DNA of 64,000 nt from Arcticibacter sp. (GTDB lineage: Bacteria > Bacteroidota > Bacteroidia > 2-12-FULL-35-15). Both the position numbers and the translations under genes were made by a program. The stretch's first letter is position 1. The number at the start of each line of letters is the position of its first letter. The notes under the pieces were generated by a model. That model saw only the letters and a list, made by a program, of their open reading frames with translations, ran no database searches and had not been told where the DNA came from. Shown piece after piece: positions 1 to 8,940 of this stretch. The stretch covers positions 1 through 64,000 of the forward strand of contig JAJNQB010000016.1 of NCBI GenBank assembly GCA_021155045.1, read 5' to 3'.

Positions 1-285
1 GTACAAGTAGGTTGTGTAGTTACACTTGCAGTTGGTGTTGCTGGTGCACCTGGAGGAGGATTAACTGTTAAAACAGTTGCTAATGAAATACATCCTGTAG
101 TAGTATTTTGTGCAGTTACGTTATATGTCCCAGGAGCTAATCCACTGAAAGTTCCACTAGCTTGATAAACTCCTCCGATACTATATTGAATAGTGGCTCC
201 AGTAGGTGCAGTAACAGTTATTGTTCCTGCAACAGTACAAGTAGGTTGAGTTGTAACACTTGCCGTTGGTGTAGCTGGTAAGGTA
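1..285 (-). repeat. 234-bp (78-codon) Ig-like repeat, one full unit and part of the next
   Basis: The plus-strand string gtacaagtaggttg occurs at position 1 and again at 235, each followed by nearly the same coding text (protein PTASVTTQPTC). This is a second repeat family, different from the 270-bp units. It evidently continues beyond the left edge. Confidence 0.75.
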
Positions 286-2828
286 TTTACAACAACGGTA
301 GTTGTACCAATTAAACTTGTGCAGCCATTATTTGTTACTGTAACAGAATAAGTCCCAGCCATTACTACTGTAGCTGATCCACTAACAGAAGGATCTTCTA
401 ATGAAGATGAAAAGCTATTTGGTCCTGTCCAAGAATATGTTCCAGTTATGGTATTAGAATTTAAGGTTAATGGTGATCCGACACAAACTGGTCCATTATT
501 TCCTGTAATTGGTGTAGAAGGAACTGCATTCACAATAATAGTTCCCGTAGCAGTAGTTTGCGTACAAGTACCCGTAGTAGTAACAGTATAATTAAAAGTA
601 CCCGTAGCCGTAGGCGACCCCGAAATAGTAAAAGTGCCCGCACTAAACGAACCTGTAACACCAGCAGGCAAACCAGCCACAGTAGCACCCGTTCCACCCC
701 CACCAATAGTGTAGGTAATGTTAGTTAAAGCAGCCGAAGCGCAAAGCGTTTGCGTGTTTGTTCCCGCAGCCGAAGAAAGAGCAATGGTAGCATTAGGATT
801 CACGATAATAGTTCCCGTAGCAGTAGTTTGTGTACAAGTACCCGTAGTAGTAACGGTATAGTTAAAAGTACCCGTAGCAGTAGGCGACCCCGAAATAGTA
901 AAAGTCCCCGCACTAAACGAACCTGTAACCCCAGCAGGTAAACCAGAAACAGTAGCACCCGTTCCACCCCCACCAATAGTATAAGTAATATTAGTTAAAG
1001 CAACCGAAGCACAAAGTGTTTGAGTATTTGTTCCCGCAGCCGAAGAAAGAGCAATGGTAGCATTAGGATTCACGATAATAGTTCCCGTAGCAGTAGTTTG
1101 CGTACAAGTACCCGTAGTAGTAACGGTATAGTTAAAAGTACCCGTAGCAGTAGGTGAGCCCGAAATAGTATAAGTGCCCGCACTAAACGAGCCAGTAACA
1201 CCAGCAGGTAAACCAGAAACAGTAGCACCCGTTCCACCCCCACCAACAGTATAGGTAATGTTAGTTAAAGCAACCGAAGCACAAAGCGTTTGCGTGTTTG
1301 TTCCCGCAGCCGAAGAAAGAGCAATGGTAGCATTAGGATTAACAGTAATAGTAACTGTAATAGGTGCACCATTACATCCAGCTGCAGTTGGAGTAATTGT
1401 GTAAGTTGCTGTTCCAGATGAAGAGCCAGTTGTATTTAATGTTTGAGCTATTGTGCTACCGCTACCAGCCGTTGCTCCAGTAACACCAGATTGAACAACA
1501 GTCCAGTTAAAAGTTGTTGGTGAAATAGAACTTGTAAGAGCAATTGAAGTAGCTGTTCCTGAACATATAGTTTGAGTAGCAGGTGTAGCAGTTGCAACTG
1601 GGGTAGCAAATGTTACAGTTTGGCTACTAGTTCTAACACAACCTAAAGCATCTGTTACTTGTAATGAAATTGTATATGTTCCGCCACTTGCATAAGTGTA
1701 TGAAGGGTTTTGTAGTGTTGATGTTCCTCCATCTCCAAAATTCCATAAAAATGTAGAATTAGAAGTAGGACAAGATTTTGTAAAATTAAATACACCACAA
1801 GAAGGGTTGGTGTAAGTGAATGTTGCACTTGGACCAATAGTGGCAGTTCCGCCACCACAAGCACCACCAAAAGTTAAACTAAAACCCGAGTTAGAAGTAG
1901 AAAAGTTATCAACTAATAAAGCATAAGTATTTCCTGCTACGACATTTAATGTTTGAATATTCCATGCAGCAGGACCTCCACCACAACCAGCTCCTGAAGT
2001 AACTCTTCCTGGCTCACCAACTGCATTCACACATGTTGTAATTCCGGTAGAGCCTTTACATCCACTCCAATTACAAGCAATTTCAGATGGTGTAGCACTT
2101 GCAGTGGTTGGGCAGCCTGCTGTAGTTGTATTATATAAAGCCCAATCGTAATCATCTCCGCTTACGACAGGATTAATATTAAATTCTAAAGTTCCAGAAC
2201 AGCCTACAGTAAATTTAAACCATTTGGATTGACGTTCTCCCCCAGCTCCCCAACAAGAGTTTGCGGGGTTAATTTCTTGAGTTCCAAAACCTGCACTTGA
2301 AGTGCTTTGAGAAAAACTACTTCCATTGCATAAGATAGCTGCTGAACCACAATCTTGTCCTGCAACTGGAGGTGGAGTAGAGGTTGTTAAACACGTTGTA
2401 AATGTTCCTGCATTTGCAGTTGAAGTTGCTGAAATAGTATAATAGTAGGTAGAACCTATTTGTAATCCATTAATTGTTGCGTTAAGAGGAGATGCTCCAC
2501 ATTGATTTCCTGCTAAAGTAAACCCTCCAGCACATGTTCCTTGAACTAAAATTAATTCTACGTTACCTGTTTGTGTTCCGTTTGTTACGGTGAATTGTGC
2601 TTGACTTCCCGTAGCAACAAAAGTGTACCAAACTTCTGGATGAGAACCGCCTCCGGCCTGGCATCCAACTTGTCCTGCCCAAGTATCTGTTGCGGCTACT
2701 GTTGTTCCTGCCAAGCAGGTTCCATTTTGAGGTGCAGTAATTGCTCCAGAGCATAAATTATTTGCAGGTTGAGCAAAACTAAAAAGGCTTGCCATCATTA
2801 AGATAGCTACGATTAAATTCTTTTTCAT
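1..2828 (-). CDS. Giant secreted Ig/PKD-repeat surface protein (C-terminus beyond the window)
   Basis: The frame is open from an ATG at 2828 to the window edge, giving at least 942 residues. I read it directly because it has no stop in the window. It starts with a signal peptide (MKKNLIVAILMMASLFSFAQ). A Cys-rich N-terminal region follows, then a PKD domain at about residues 335-400 (core WNFGDGG). Next come an Ig/PKD-like domain and three almost identical 90-residue repeats at about residues 494-763, with a putative-Ig (He_PIG-like) signature LPAGVTGSFSAGTYTISGSP. The last part has 78-residue repeats starting PTASVTTQPTC. Such architecture is typical of T9SS-exported Bacteroidota adhesins or gliding-associated proteins; the sorting domain would lie outside the window. 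An in-frame ATG two codons upstream (2834) is an alternative start. It probably forms an operon with the small gene 9 nt upstream. The exact function is unknown. Confidence 0.9.
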   Translation of the reverse strand, partial: MKKNLIVAILMMASLFSFAQPANNLCSGAITAPQNGTCLAGTTVAATDTWAGQVGCQAGGGSHPEVWYTFVATGSQAQFTVTNGTQTGNVELILVQGTCAGGFTLAGNQCGASPLNATINGLQIGSTYYYTISATSTANAGTFTTCLTTSTPPPVAGQDCGSAAILCNGSSFSQSTSSAGFGTQEINPANSCWGAGGERQSKWFKFTVGCSGTLEFNINPVVSGDDYDWALYNTTTAGCPTTASATPSEIACNWSGCKGSTGITTCVNAVGEPGRVTSGAGCGGGPAAWNIQTLNVVAGNTYALLVDNFSTSNSGFSLTFGGACGGGTATIGPSATFTYTNPSCGVFNFTKSCPTSNSTFLWNFGDGGTSTLQNPSYTYASGGTYTISLQVTDALGCVRTSSQTVTFATPVATATPATQTICSGTATSIALTSSISPTTFNWTVVQSGVTGATAGSGSTIAQTLNTTGSSSGTATYTITPTAAGCNGAPITVTITVNPNATIALSSAAGTNTQTLCASVALTNITYTVGGGGTGATVSGLPAGVTGSFSAGTYTISGSPTATGTFNYTVTTTGTCTQTTATGTIIVNPNATIALSSAAGTNTQTLCASVALTNITYTIGGGGTGATVSGLPAGVTGSFSAGTFTISGSPTATGTFNYTVTTTGTCTQTTATGTIIVNPNATIALSSAAGTNTQTLCASAALTNITYTIGGGGTGATVAGLPAGVTGSFSAGTFTISGSPTATGTFNYTVTTTGTCTQTTATGTIIVNAVPSTPITGNNGPVCVGSPLTLNSNTITGTYSWTGPNSFSSSLEDPSVSGSATVVMAGTYSVTVTNNGCTSLIGTTTVVVNTLPATPTASVTTQPTCTVAGTITVTAPTGATIQYSIGGVYQASGTFSGLAPGTYNVTAQNTTTGCISLATVLTVNPPPGAPATPTASVTTQPTC
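541..1350 (-). repeat. Three tandem 270-bp in-frame repeats inside the surface protein gene
   Basis: Units occupy 541-810, 811-1080 and 1081-1350. Each opens (plus strand) with gttcccgtagcagtagtttg and they differ at only a small fraction of positions. The period is exactly 90 codons, so unit number can change without a frameshift. The units look richer in G/C third positions than the flanking gene, which suggests recent duplication or gene conversion. Confidence 0.92.
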
Positions 2829-2837
2829 AAGCATATA

Positions 2838-3131
2838 TTATTTATAAAAATATTCAGGAAGTAATTGAAAACTTGGAGACGCAATTGTTTTTTTTGAAGG
2901 AATAAAAACATCTGTGAATTCATTTAAGTGAATGGTGATGTCTTCGTTTTCTTGACGTTTTTCTTCAATAAAAATGAATGTTTCTTCCGTATAAAGGCAT
3001 TGCATTTTAGTGTTAAGTACAATAAATTGGTATGTGCCTGGCTGAGCTTTTGGTTTTTCATCTATAGTAAATGAAAAAGTTAAAATTGCAATAAAGCAAT
3101 AAAAGAAAATGGAGTATAGTTTTGTTTTCAT
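2838..3131 (-). CDS. Small secreted hypothetical protein
   Basis: This 97-residue protein begins at an ATG at 3131. I prefer this to the upstream in-frame ATG at 3218 because it places a hydrophobic export signal (MKTKLYSIFFYCFIAILTFSF) at the N-terminus. The rest is short and polar, with a Glu/Lys-rich middle and no motif I recognise. Its stop is 9 nt upstream of the giant surface protein gene on the same strand, so the two are probably cotranscribed. A periplasmic or outer-membrane accessory role for the surface protein is inference only. Confidence 0.6.
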   Translation of the reverse strand: MKTKLYSIFFYCFIAILTFSFTIDEKPKAQPGTYQFIVLNTKMQCLYTEETFIFIEEKRQENEDITIHLNEFTDVFIPSKKTIASPSFQLLPEYFYK

Positions 3132-3291
3132 AAAATAGGGGCAATAAAATTTAGAAATCAGATGAGTTTTGTGTTGGTTTAGTTGCATCAAAGGAAATAA
3201 AAAAAATATTAAAAACAAACAAAAATCAAACTAAATGACTTTAAGTAGATTTTAAGTTTTGTTTTTTTAAAAAGTAAAAAATCAGATAGTT

Positions 3292-4089
3292 TTACTCTTT
3301 TGTCATTTTTCGCATTAATTTGTAAAACAGTTTAGGAAAATATTGTTTTACGTACACCGAAAATATTTCGTATCCACCAACAAATTTGTGGTTTCGGTTA
3401 GATTTAATGGCTTTTACAATTCCTTTTGCACAATCAATAGCATTCATTCCTTTTTCTTGAGCATCACTTTTAATACCATATTCAGAGCCATCTTCCTTTA
3501 AAAGTTTGGTGCTCACATCTGTATTAATAAATCCTGGGCTAACAATTAAAATCTTTATGTTATCATTATAAACTTCTTGTCGCAGTGATTCAAAATAGCC
3601 ATATAAAGCATGTTTTGAAGCAGAATAAGTTGAATATAGCGGCATTCCATATTTACCCATTATGCTGCTAATAACTACTATTTTTCCACTTTTTTGTTTT
3701 TGCATTTGTTTCGCTACAGCTTTGGTTAAATTAATCGTTCCAAAAAAGTTTACTTCCATTACCTTTCTGTCAATTTCAGTAGAAGTGTTTACCACTTTTG
3801 TGCGGTGTCCCATACCGCTATTGTTTATTATAACATCAATACTTCCAAATTTTTTAATTACAGTATTTACTTTTTCATCTATTGCATCAAGTTTTTCCAA
3901 ATCCAATGGAAGAATAAGAATTTTGCTTTTATCTATTTTACAATTTTCTGCAACTCGTTCTAATTCATTAATTCTTCTTGCTGATAATACTAATTGAGCT
4001 CCTTCTGCTGCACAAACATAAGCCAAAGCCTCTCCAATACCTGAAGATGCCCCCGTAATCCAAACTGTTTTGTTATTAATAGAATTCAT
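3292..4089 (-). CDS. Short-chain dehydrogenase/reductase (SDR)
   Basis: This 265-residue classical SDR has the nucleotide-binding TGASSGIG at residues 12-19, an NNSG version of the usual NNAG at 89-92, catalytic Ser at 141/142 and YSASK with Tyr155 and Lys159. The family reduces or oxidises carbonyl/alcohol substrates with NAD(P)H; the substrate cannot be read from sequence. The C-terminus is basic and partly hydrophobic, as in DHRS7-type SDRs. I start at 4089 rather than the longer in-frame 4161 because the family N-terminus begins a few residues before TGASSGIG and a TAnnTTTG box lies between the two candidates. It is divergent from the DUF885 gene. Confidence 0.9.
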   Translation of the reverse strand: MNSINNKTVWITGASSGIGEALAYVCAAEGAQLVLSARRINELERVAENCKIDKSKILILPLDLEKLDAIDEKVNTVIKKFGSIDVIINNSGMGHRTKVVNTSTEIDRKVMEVNFFGTINLTKAVAKQMQKQKSGKIVVISSIMGKYGMPLYSTYSASKHALYGYFESLRQEVYNDNIKILIVSPGFINTDVSTKLLKEDGSEYGIKSDAQEKGMNAIDCAKGIVKAIKSNRNHKFVGGYEIFSVYVKQYFPKLFYKLMRKMTKE

Positions 4090-4107
4090 AAAAATTGCAT
4101 TATTTCC

Positions 4108-4115
4108 CAAAAATA
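4108..4115 (-). promoter_or_regulatory. Bacteroidota -7 box (TATTTTTG) for the SDR gene
   Basis: Read on the minus strand, TATTTTTG matches TAnnTTTG and lies 18 nt before the ATG at 4089. No clear -33 TTTG is seen. It argues against initiation at 4161. Confidence 0.45.
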
Positions 4116-4141
4116 GCAATTTGATACCGTTTATGTAATAA

Positions 4142-4174
4142 TTTAGAACTAAAACAAACAATTTATTAAGTTTG
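4142..4174 (+). promoter_or_regulatory. Promoter for the DUF885 gene (TAAGTTTG)
   Basis: The -7 box TAAGTTTG is at 4167-4174, with a weak -33 TTTA at 4142-4145 (21-nt spacer), 22 nt before the ATG. Confidence 0.45.
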
Positions 4175-4196
4175 TAATCCTATAAATAATAAAAAT

Positions 4197-6035
4197 ATGA
4201 GAAAATATCAGCATTTGATTTTTGTAAGTTTATTTTTTGTTAATGCAGCATGCAATAATCAAGAAAATAAAAATTCAGAAAAAAATTATACTTCGGAACA
4301 AATAAAAGAAGAAACAGAAAAAGCAAATGCATTTTTTGATAAAGTATTTGATTCAAAAGTTGATAGGGACCCAATGCAACAGTCTCTTCTGGGTATTAAA
4401 AAAGATTACGATAAATGGACGGATGAAAGCGATGAAAATGCTCAAAAAGAATTAGAAATAACAAAATCTAATTTGGATTCATTACATCAATTAATTAATT
4501 ACGATGCTTTGGATGAGCAAGCTAAAATTAGTTACCGCCTTTTTGAAGATGCTTGCAAACAATCCATCGAAAATTTTAAATGGCGTTTTCATTCATATCC
4601 TATTAACCAAATGAGTGGTATTCACACTGAATTGCCAGCATTTTTAATTAATGTTCATACCGTAGAAAATAAAAAAGAGGCAGAAGATTATATTTCCAGA
4701 TTAAATGGTGTATTGCCTTTGTTTAAGCAAGTGATGGTTAATTTAAAAATAAGAGAAGAAAAAAATATCATTCCTCCAAAATTTGTTATTCCTCTTGTTA
4801 TAAATGATTGTAAAAGCATTGTAAGCGGAAAACCTTTTGATACCTCTAAAGAGATAAACCCATTAATGCAAGATATTACGGATAAAATAAATGCTTTAAA
4901 AGATTTAGATGAAACAACAAAAAAAGCATTAATCGCAAAAGCCTCTGAAGCATTAATTAATTCAGTTAAACCTGCTTACGATATGATAAAAAAGTATTTT
5001 GTTGAGTTGGATAAAAAAGCAACAACAGATGATGGCGCATGGAAATTTCCTGAAGGAGATAGTTATTATGATGCAGCATTAAAACAAACAACAACAACAA
5101 ATTTAACGGCTGATGAGATATATGAATTAGGCTTAAAAGAAGTAGCACGCATTCACGATGAAATGCGAGTTATTATGAAAAAAGTAAATTTCAAAAGCGA
5201 TAATTTAAAAGCGTTTTTTGATTTTATGCGTACTGATAAACAGTTTTATTTTTCTAATACTGCCGAAGGAAAAGAAGCTTACAGAGTAAAAGCGGTTAAA
5301 ATTATTGACAGTATGAAAGGGAAATTAGATGGTTTGTTTATTACAAAACCTAAAGCAGACATTGTAGTTATGCCTGTTGAAGCATTTCGTGAAAAGTCTG
5401 CTGGTGGCGCTTTTTATGAAGATCCTGCTGTGGATGGTTCTCGCCCAGGAAGGTATTATATCAATTTATACAACATGGCAGACCAAGCAATTTATCAAAT
5501 GGAAGCATTAGCCTATCACGAAGGAATACCTGGACATCACATGCAAATTGCAATAGCACAAGAATTAACTACCGTACCAAAATTTAGAAAACATGGTGGT
5601 AATACTGCTTATATCGAAGGTTGGGCATTGTATTCTGAGCTGGTACCAAAAGAATTAGGTTTTTATTCTGATCCATATTCTGATTTTGGACGATTAGCAA
5701 TGGAGCTTTTCAGAGCTGCTCGTTTGGTTGTGGATACTGGAATACATCGCAAAAAATGGACAAGAGAAAAAGCATTAGCTTACTTTAATGAAAATACTCC
5801 AAACCCTGAAGGTGATAATAAAAAAGAAATTGAACGCTATATTGTATGGCCATCACAAGCAACAGGATATAAAATTGGTATGATTAAAATTTTAGAATTA
5901 AGAGAAAAAGCAAAACAAACGTTGGGGGTAAAGTTTGATATCAGAGAATTCCATGATGTAGTTTTAACATCAGGACCTGTTCCGATGAATGTGCTGGAAG
6001 AAATGGTAAATACATGGGTGGAAAAGAAAAGTTAA
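4197..6035 (+). CDS. DUF885-family lipoprotein, probable zinc peptidase
   Basis: This 612-residue protein has an export signal ending in a lipobox-like NAAC (Cys19), so it is probably a periplasmic or outer-membrane lipoprotein. The metal-binding motif of DUF885 proteins, HEGIPGHH, is at residues 441-448, and a downstream Glu-containing segment (EGWALYSE, about 472-482) is also typical. The family is related to M3/M32-like metallopeptidases and is predicted to cleave peptides. The length fits the family. The next gene encodes an M42 aminopeptidase, and together they suggest peptide turnover. Confidence 0.88.
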   Translation: MRKYQHLIFVSLFFVNAACNNQENKNSEKNYTSEQIKEETEKANAFFDKVFDSKVDRDPMQQSLLGIKKDYDKWTDESDENAQKELEITKSNLDSLHQLINYDALDEQAKISYRLFEDACKQSIENFKWRFHSYPINQMSGIHTELPAFLINVHTVENKKEAEDYISRLNGVLPLFKQVMVNLKIREEKNIIPPKFVIPLVINDCKSIVSGKPFDTSKEINPLMQDITDKINALKDLDETTKKALIAKASEALINSVKPAYDMIKKYFVELDKKATTDDGAWKFPEGDSYYDAALKQTTTTNLTADEIYELGLKEVARIHDEMRVIMKKVNFKSDNLKAFFDFMRTDKQFYFSNTAEGKEAYRVKAVKIIDSMKGKLDGLFITKPKADIVVMPVEAFREKSAGGAFYEDPAVDGSRPGRYYINLYNMADQAIYQMEALAYHEGIPGHHMQIAIAQELTTVPKFRKHGGNTAYIEGWALYSELVPKELGFYSDPYSDFGRLAMELFRAARLVVDTGIHRKKWTREKALAYFNENTPNPEGDNKKEIERYIVWPSQATGYKIGMIKILELREKAKQTLGVKFDIREFHDVVLTSGPVPMNVLEEMVNTWVEKKS

Positions 6036-6124
6036 AAAAAATGATTTAAAAGTTGAAAAAAGAGGGTAGTTAAGAATTAAAATTGACACTTGGCATTGAA
6101 CAACAAAACAATGAACTAATTAGT

Positions 6125-6163
6125 CCGTTCTCGATATGCTCGCTCCTCGCACTAAAACTGACG
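6125..6163 (-). repeat. Dispersed intergenic repeat, GTCAGTT...TATCGAGAAC family, copy 1
   Basis: On the minus strand this reads GTCAGTTTTAGTGCGAGGAG followed by CGAGCATATCGAGAAC. It aligns over about 39 bp with the repeats at 17917 and 18075. It lies in the 157-bp gap between the DUF885 and M42 genes. Confidence 0.7.
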
Positions 6164-6192
6164 TTTACTAATGAACAAACAAACCAATAAAC

Positions 6193-7308
6193 ATGGCTAA
6201 AAAACAAGCAACAAAAAAAACAAGCAAATCAATTTTAACGAATAATTCGGTTGATTTTTTGCATAAATATTTAAATAATCCTTCTCCCACAGGTTTTGAG
6301 AGTGAAGGGCAAAAGCTTTGGCTTAATTATATCAAACCATACATTGATGATTTTTTTGTAGATAATTATGGAACTGCTGTTGGTGTAATAAATCCAAAAG
6401 CGGAATTTAAAGTTGTGATTGAAGCGCATGCCGATGAAATATCCTGGTTTGTTCATTATATCACAAACGATGGGTTTATTTATTTGCGTAGAAATGGCGG
6501 TAGCGACCACATGATTGCGCCTTCAAAGCGCGTGAATATTCATACTGATAAAGGAATTGTAAAAGCAATATTTGGGTGGCCTGCTATCCATGTTCGTGAT
6601 GCCGCAAAAGAAGAACCACCATCATTAAAAAATATTTTTCTTGATTGCGGATGTTCAACTAAAAAAGAAGTTGAAGCACTAGGGATTCATGTTGGATGTG
6701 TTGTTACGTACGAAGATGAATTTATGGTTTTAAATAACAAATATTATGTTGGAAGAGCCTTAGATAACAGAATAGGCGGGTTTATGATTGCTGAAGTAGC
6801 TCGTTTATTAAAAGAAAGCAAAACTAAATTACCTTTTGGTTTATATATAACTAATTCTGTTCAAGAAGAAGTAGGTTTGCGTGGAGCAGAAATGATTACA
6901 CAAACAATTAAACCAAATGTTGCTATCATCACAGATGTTTGTCATGACACACAATCACCCATGATGAATAAAATTTCAAGTGGTGATTTATCATGTGGTA
7001 ATGGTCCAGTATTAACGTATGGACCTGCAGTTCAAAATAATCTTTTAAAATTAGTTATTGATGCCGCAACAAAAAGCAAAATACCTTTTCAACGTGCAGC
7101 AGCGTCAAGGGCTACTGGAACCGATACTGATGCTTTTGCTTATTCAGTTGGCGGTGTTCCTTCAGCATTGATTTCGTTGCCATTGCGCTATATGCATACT
7201 ACCGTAGAAAGCGTTCATAAAGATGATGTTGAAAATGTAATCAAACTTATTTTACAATCATTAAAAGCAATAAAAAATAACCACGATTTTAAATACATTA
7301 AAAAATAA
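6193..7308 (+). CDS. M42-family metallopeptidase (glutamyl aminopeptidase-like)
   Basis: This 371-residue cytosolic protein has no signal peptide. The dinuclear zinc site is intact: His79/Asp81 in AHAD, bridging Asp191 in GRALDNRIGG, Glu225/Glu226 in QEEVG, an Asp in ITDVCHD and His335 in YMHTT. The SPTGFE segment near the N-terminus is also characteristic. M42 enzymes form large tetrahedral aminopeptidases that trim peptides. The basic, Lys/Thr-rich first 15 residues are an unusual extension. It lies downstream of the DUF885 peptidase, separated by a dispersed repeat, so cotranscription is uncertain. Confidence 0.92.
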   Translation: MAKKQATKKTSKSILTNNSVDFLHKYLNNPSPTGFESEGQKLWLNYIKPYIDDFFVDNYGTAVGVINPKAEFKVVIEAHADEISWFVHYITNDGFIYLRRNGGSDHMIAPSKRVNIHTDKGIVKAIFGWPAIHVRDAAKEEPPSLKNIFLDCGCSTKKEVEALGIHVGCVVTYEDEFMVLNNKYYVGRALDNRIGGFMIAEVARLLKESKTKLPFGLYITNSVQEEVGLRGAEMITQTIKPNVAIITDVCHDTQSPMMNKISSGDLSCGNGPVLTYGPAVQNNLLKLVIDAATKSKIPFQRAAASRATGTDTDAFAYSVGGVPSALISLPLRYMHTTVESVHKDDVENVIKLILQSLKAIKNNHDFKYIKK

Positions 7309-7366
7309 TCTTCAATAAAATTTTTTAATGCTTTAATTTCTTATTTTAGCCCTAAATTATATAGCT

Positions 7367-8221
7367 ATGGTGCCTAAAAAAATATTACTTTCAGTTTCTT
7401 TGATTGCATCATTGTTTTATTCTTGTAGTGATGATAATTCATCAAAGGAAATTCAAAATATTGTAGATACAACAGCACAGAAAAATGATACTGTTGATAG
7501 TTTTACACAATTCAAATACGATATGGTTATTAGTAATATCCCATTTCCATTTGAAATGTTAGATAAATTATATTCTGCTAAAATTCCATTTAGCCAAATG
7601 TCTATGAATCCATCTTCCAATGTATCTAAGTATAGTCAGTATAATGCTAAAGCATTGGGTTTAGGTGTTTATGGAGCAGATTTATCCTATGCTGTTACCT
7701 ATGAACAATTTCAACAAATTGGTTCTTATGTAAAAAACACCAAAAAATTAGCAGAAGAATTAAATATTCCAATGGCTTTTAATCAGGAAATGATGGATAA
7801 ATACACGAAATTCAAAGACAATAAAGATTCTTTGGCTCGTGTTGTTTATGATTCATATACCGAAGTAGATAAGACACTTAAAAACAATGAACGAGTAGGA
7901 ATGGCAAGCTTGGTGGTAGTGGGTAGTTGGATTGAAGGATTATTTCTTACAACCAAAACGTTTGTAAATGCTCCTAATCATGAAAATAAAAAAGAGATTT
8001 ATGATATTGTTTGGAAACAAAAATTACATTTAGATAATATCATTAAACTTTTAGAAGAGTTTAAAAACGAAAAACCTTTTGCTGATATATTAGCCGATTT
8101 AACAGATATTAAATCACTATTTAGTAATTTAGAAAAGGGTTCGGAGTTAAACGAAAAAGAAATTATTTTGCTTCAGCAAAAAGTTGAAAAACTTAGAAAT
8201 AAGTTTGTAGCAGGAATGTAA
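7367..8221 (+). CDS. Orphan lipoprotein, paralogue of the protein at 45599-46468
   Basis: This 284-residue protein has a clear lipoprotein signal with Cys20 (LFYSC), then an acidic linker and a mostly helical body. I do not recognise a named domain. It is clearly homologous to the 289-residue lipoprotein at 45599: both contain LGVYxADLSY, a following region with KLAEEL/RQLADNL, a GSWIE/GAWIES segment and an ending in KxEELRxKF. No catalytic motif is visible. The gene follows the M42 gene by 58 nt and converges on bshB1, with stops only 2 nt apart. Confidence 0.72.
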   Translation: MVPKKILLSVSLIASLFYSCSDDNSSKEIQNIVDTTAQKNDTVDSFTQFKYDMVISNIPFPFEMLDKLYSAKIPFSQMSMNPSSNVSKYSQYNAKALGLGVYGADLSYAVTYEQFQQIGSYVKNTKKLAEELNIPMAFNQEMMDKYTKFKDNKDSLARVVYDSYTEVDKTLKNNERVGMASLVVVGSWIEGLFLTTKTFVNAPNHENKKEIYDIVWKQKLHLDNIIKLLEEFKNEKPFADILADLTDIKSLFSNLEKGSELNEKEIILLQQKVEKLRNKFVAGM

Positions 8222-8223
8222 GA

Positions 8224-8925
8224 TTAAATAATATCGAATAGGTTATTCACTCCAATTACTTTTTCAACTGTAAATGCTTCTGCATATTCAAAACCCGCAT
8301 CTCTGCCATATACAGCCATTTTACCTTTTACCACATCCATGAAATTTTTAACTGAAATTGGCGATTCAGGTTCTTTTGAATTAGGATTATAAAATTGTGA
8401 TTTGAATGCTGCAATTGCTTCCATTTTTTTGTCCACAAACGCAGTAACATCTATTACAAAATCAGGTTTTATATTTCTATCTTGTATGTAATGATAAATA
8501 GCTTTTGGTCTCCAAGCTTCTTGATTGGTTTCTATTTTAATTAAGCCACTATAAAAACAAGCTTCGGAAACAAGTTGGGAGGCTCTACCATGGTCGGGAT
8601 GGCGGTCAAAAACTGCATTACATAAAATAACTTCTGGTTGGTATTCTCTAATGATTTTAATGATTTCCAATTGATGCTCTTTATCGTTTTTGAAAAAACC
8701 ATCAGCCATTTTTAAATTTTTTCTAATGCTTACGCCTAAAATTTTTGCTGCATCATCAGCTTCTTTCAGCCTTAATTCGGCACTTCCGCGCGTTCCTAAT
8801 TCGCCAGCAGTTAAATCTAAAATGCCACATTTTTTTCCGAGAGCAATGTGCTTTAATAATGTTCCAGAACACGAAAGTTCTACATCATCAGGGTGAACAC
8901 CAATTGCGAGTACATCTAATTTCAT
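8224..8925 (-). CDS. bshB1: Bacillithiol biosynthesis deacetylase BshB1
   Basis: This 233-residue LmbE/PIG-L-like protein removes the acetyl group from GlcNAc-malate during bacillithiol synthesis. Zinc ligands are visible in HPDD (residues 11-14) and in RHPDHGR (His109 to His112), and the TAGELGTRG segment at 39-47 fits BshB1. Bacillithiol is the main low-molecular-weight thiol of many Bacteroidota, which fits the neighbouring TSUP permease and peroxidase. A TAACTTTG box lies 7 nt upstream and overlaps the end of the TSUP gene, so bshB1 may have its own nearly leaderless promoter. Confidence 0.92.
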   Translation of the reverse strand: MKLDVLAIGVHPDDVELSCSGTLLKHIALGKKCGILDLTAGELGTRGSAELRLKEADDAAKILGVSIRKNLKMADGFFKNDKEHQLEIIKIIREYQPEVILCNAVFDRHPDHGRASQLVSEACFYSGLIKIETNQEAWRPKAIYHYIQDRNIKPDFVIDVTAFVDKKMEAIAAFKSQFYNPNSKEPESPISVKNFMDVVKGKMAVYGRDAGFEYAEAFTVEKVIGVNNLFDII

Positions 8926-8932
8926 TTAATCA

Positions 8933-8940
8933 CAAAGTTA
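8933..8940 (-). promoter_or_regulatory. -7 box TAACTTTG of bshB1
   Basis: This minus-strand TAnnTTTG match has only 7 nt between the box and the ATG. No good -33 element is seen. Confidence 0.4.

Noticed and set aside
541..1350. Regular repeats resembling a CRISPR array
   Set aside because: The 270-bp units are in-frame coding sequence with no spacers; no cas genes are present.
2563..2756. Overlapping short ORFs on both strands inside the giant surface protein gene
   Set aside because: They are shadows in other frames of the continuous minus-strand surface protein frame, without signal peptides or motifs of their own.
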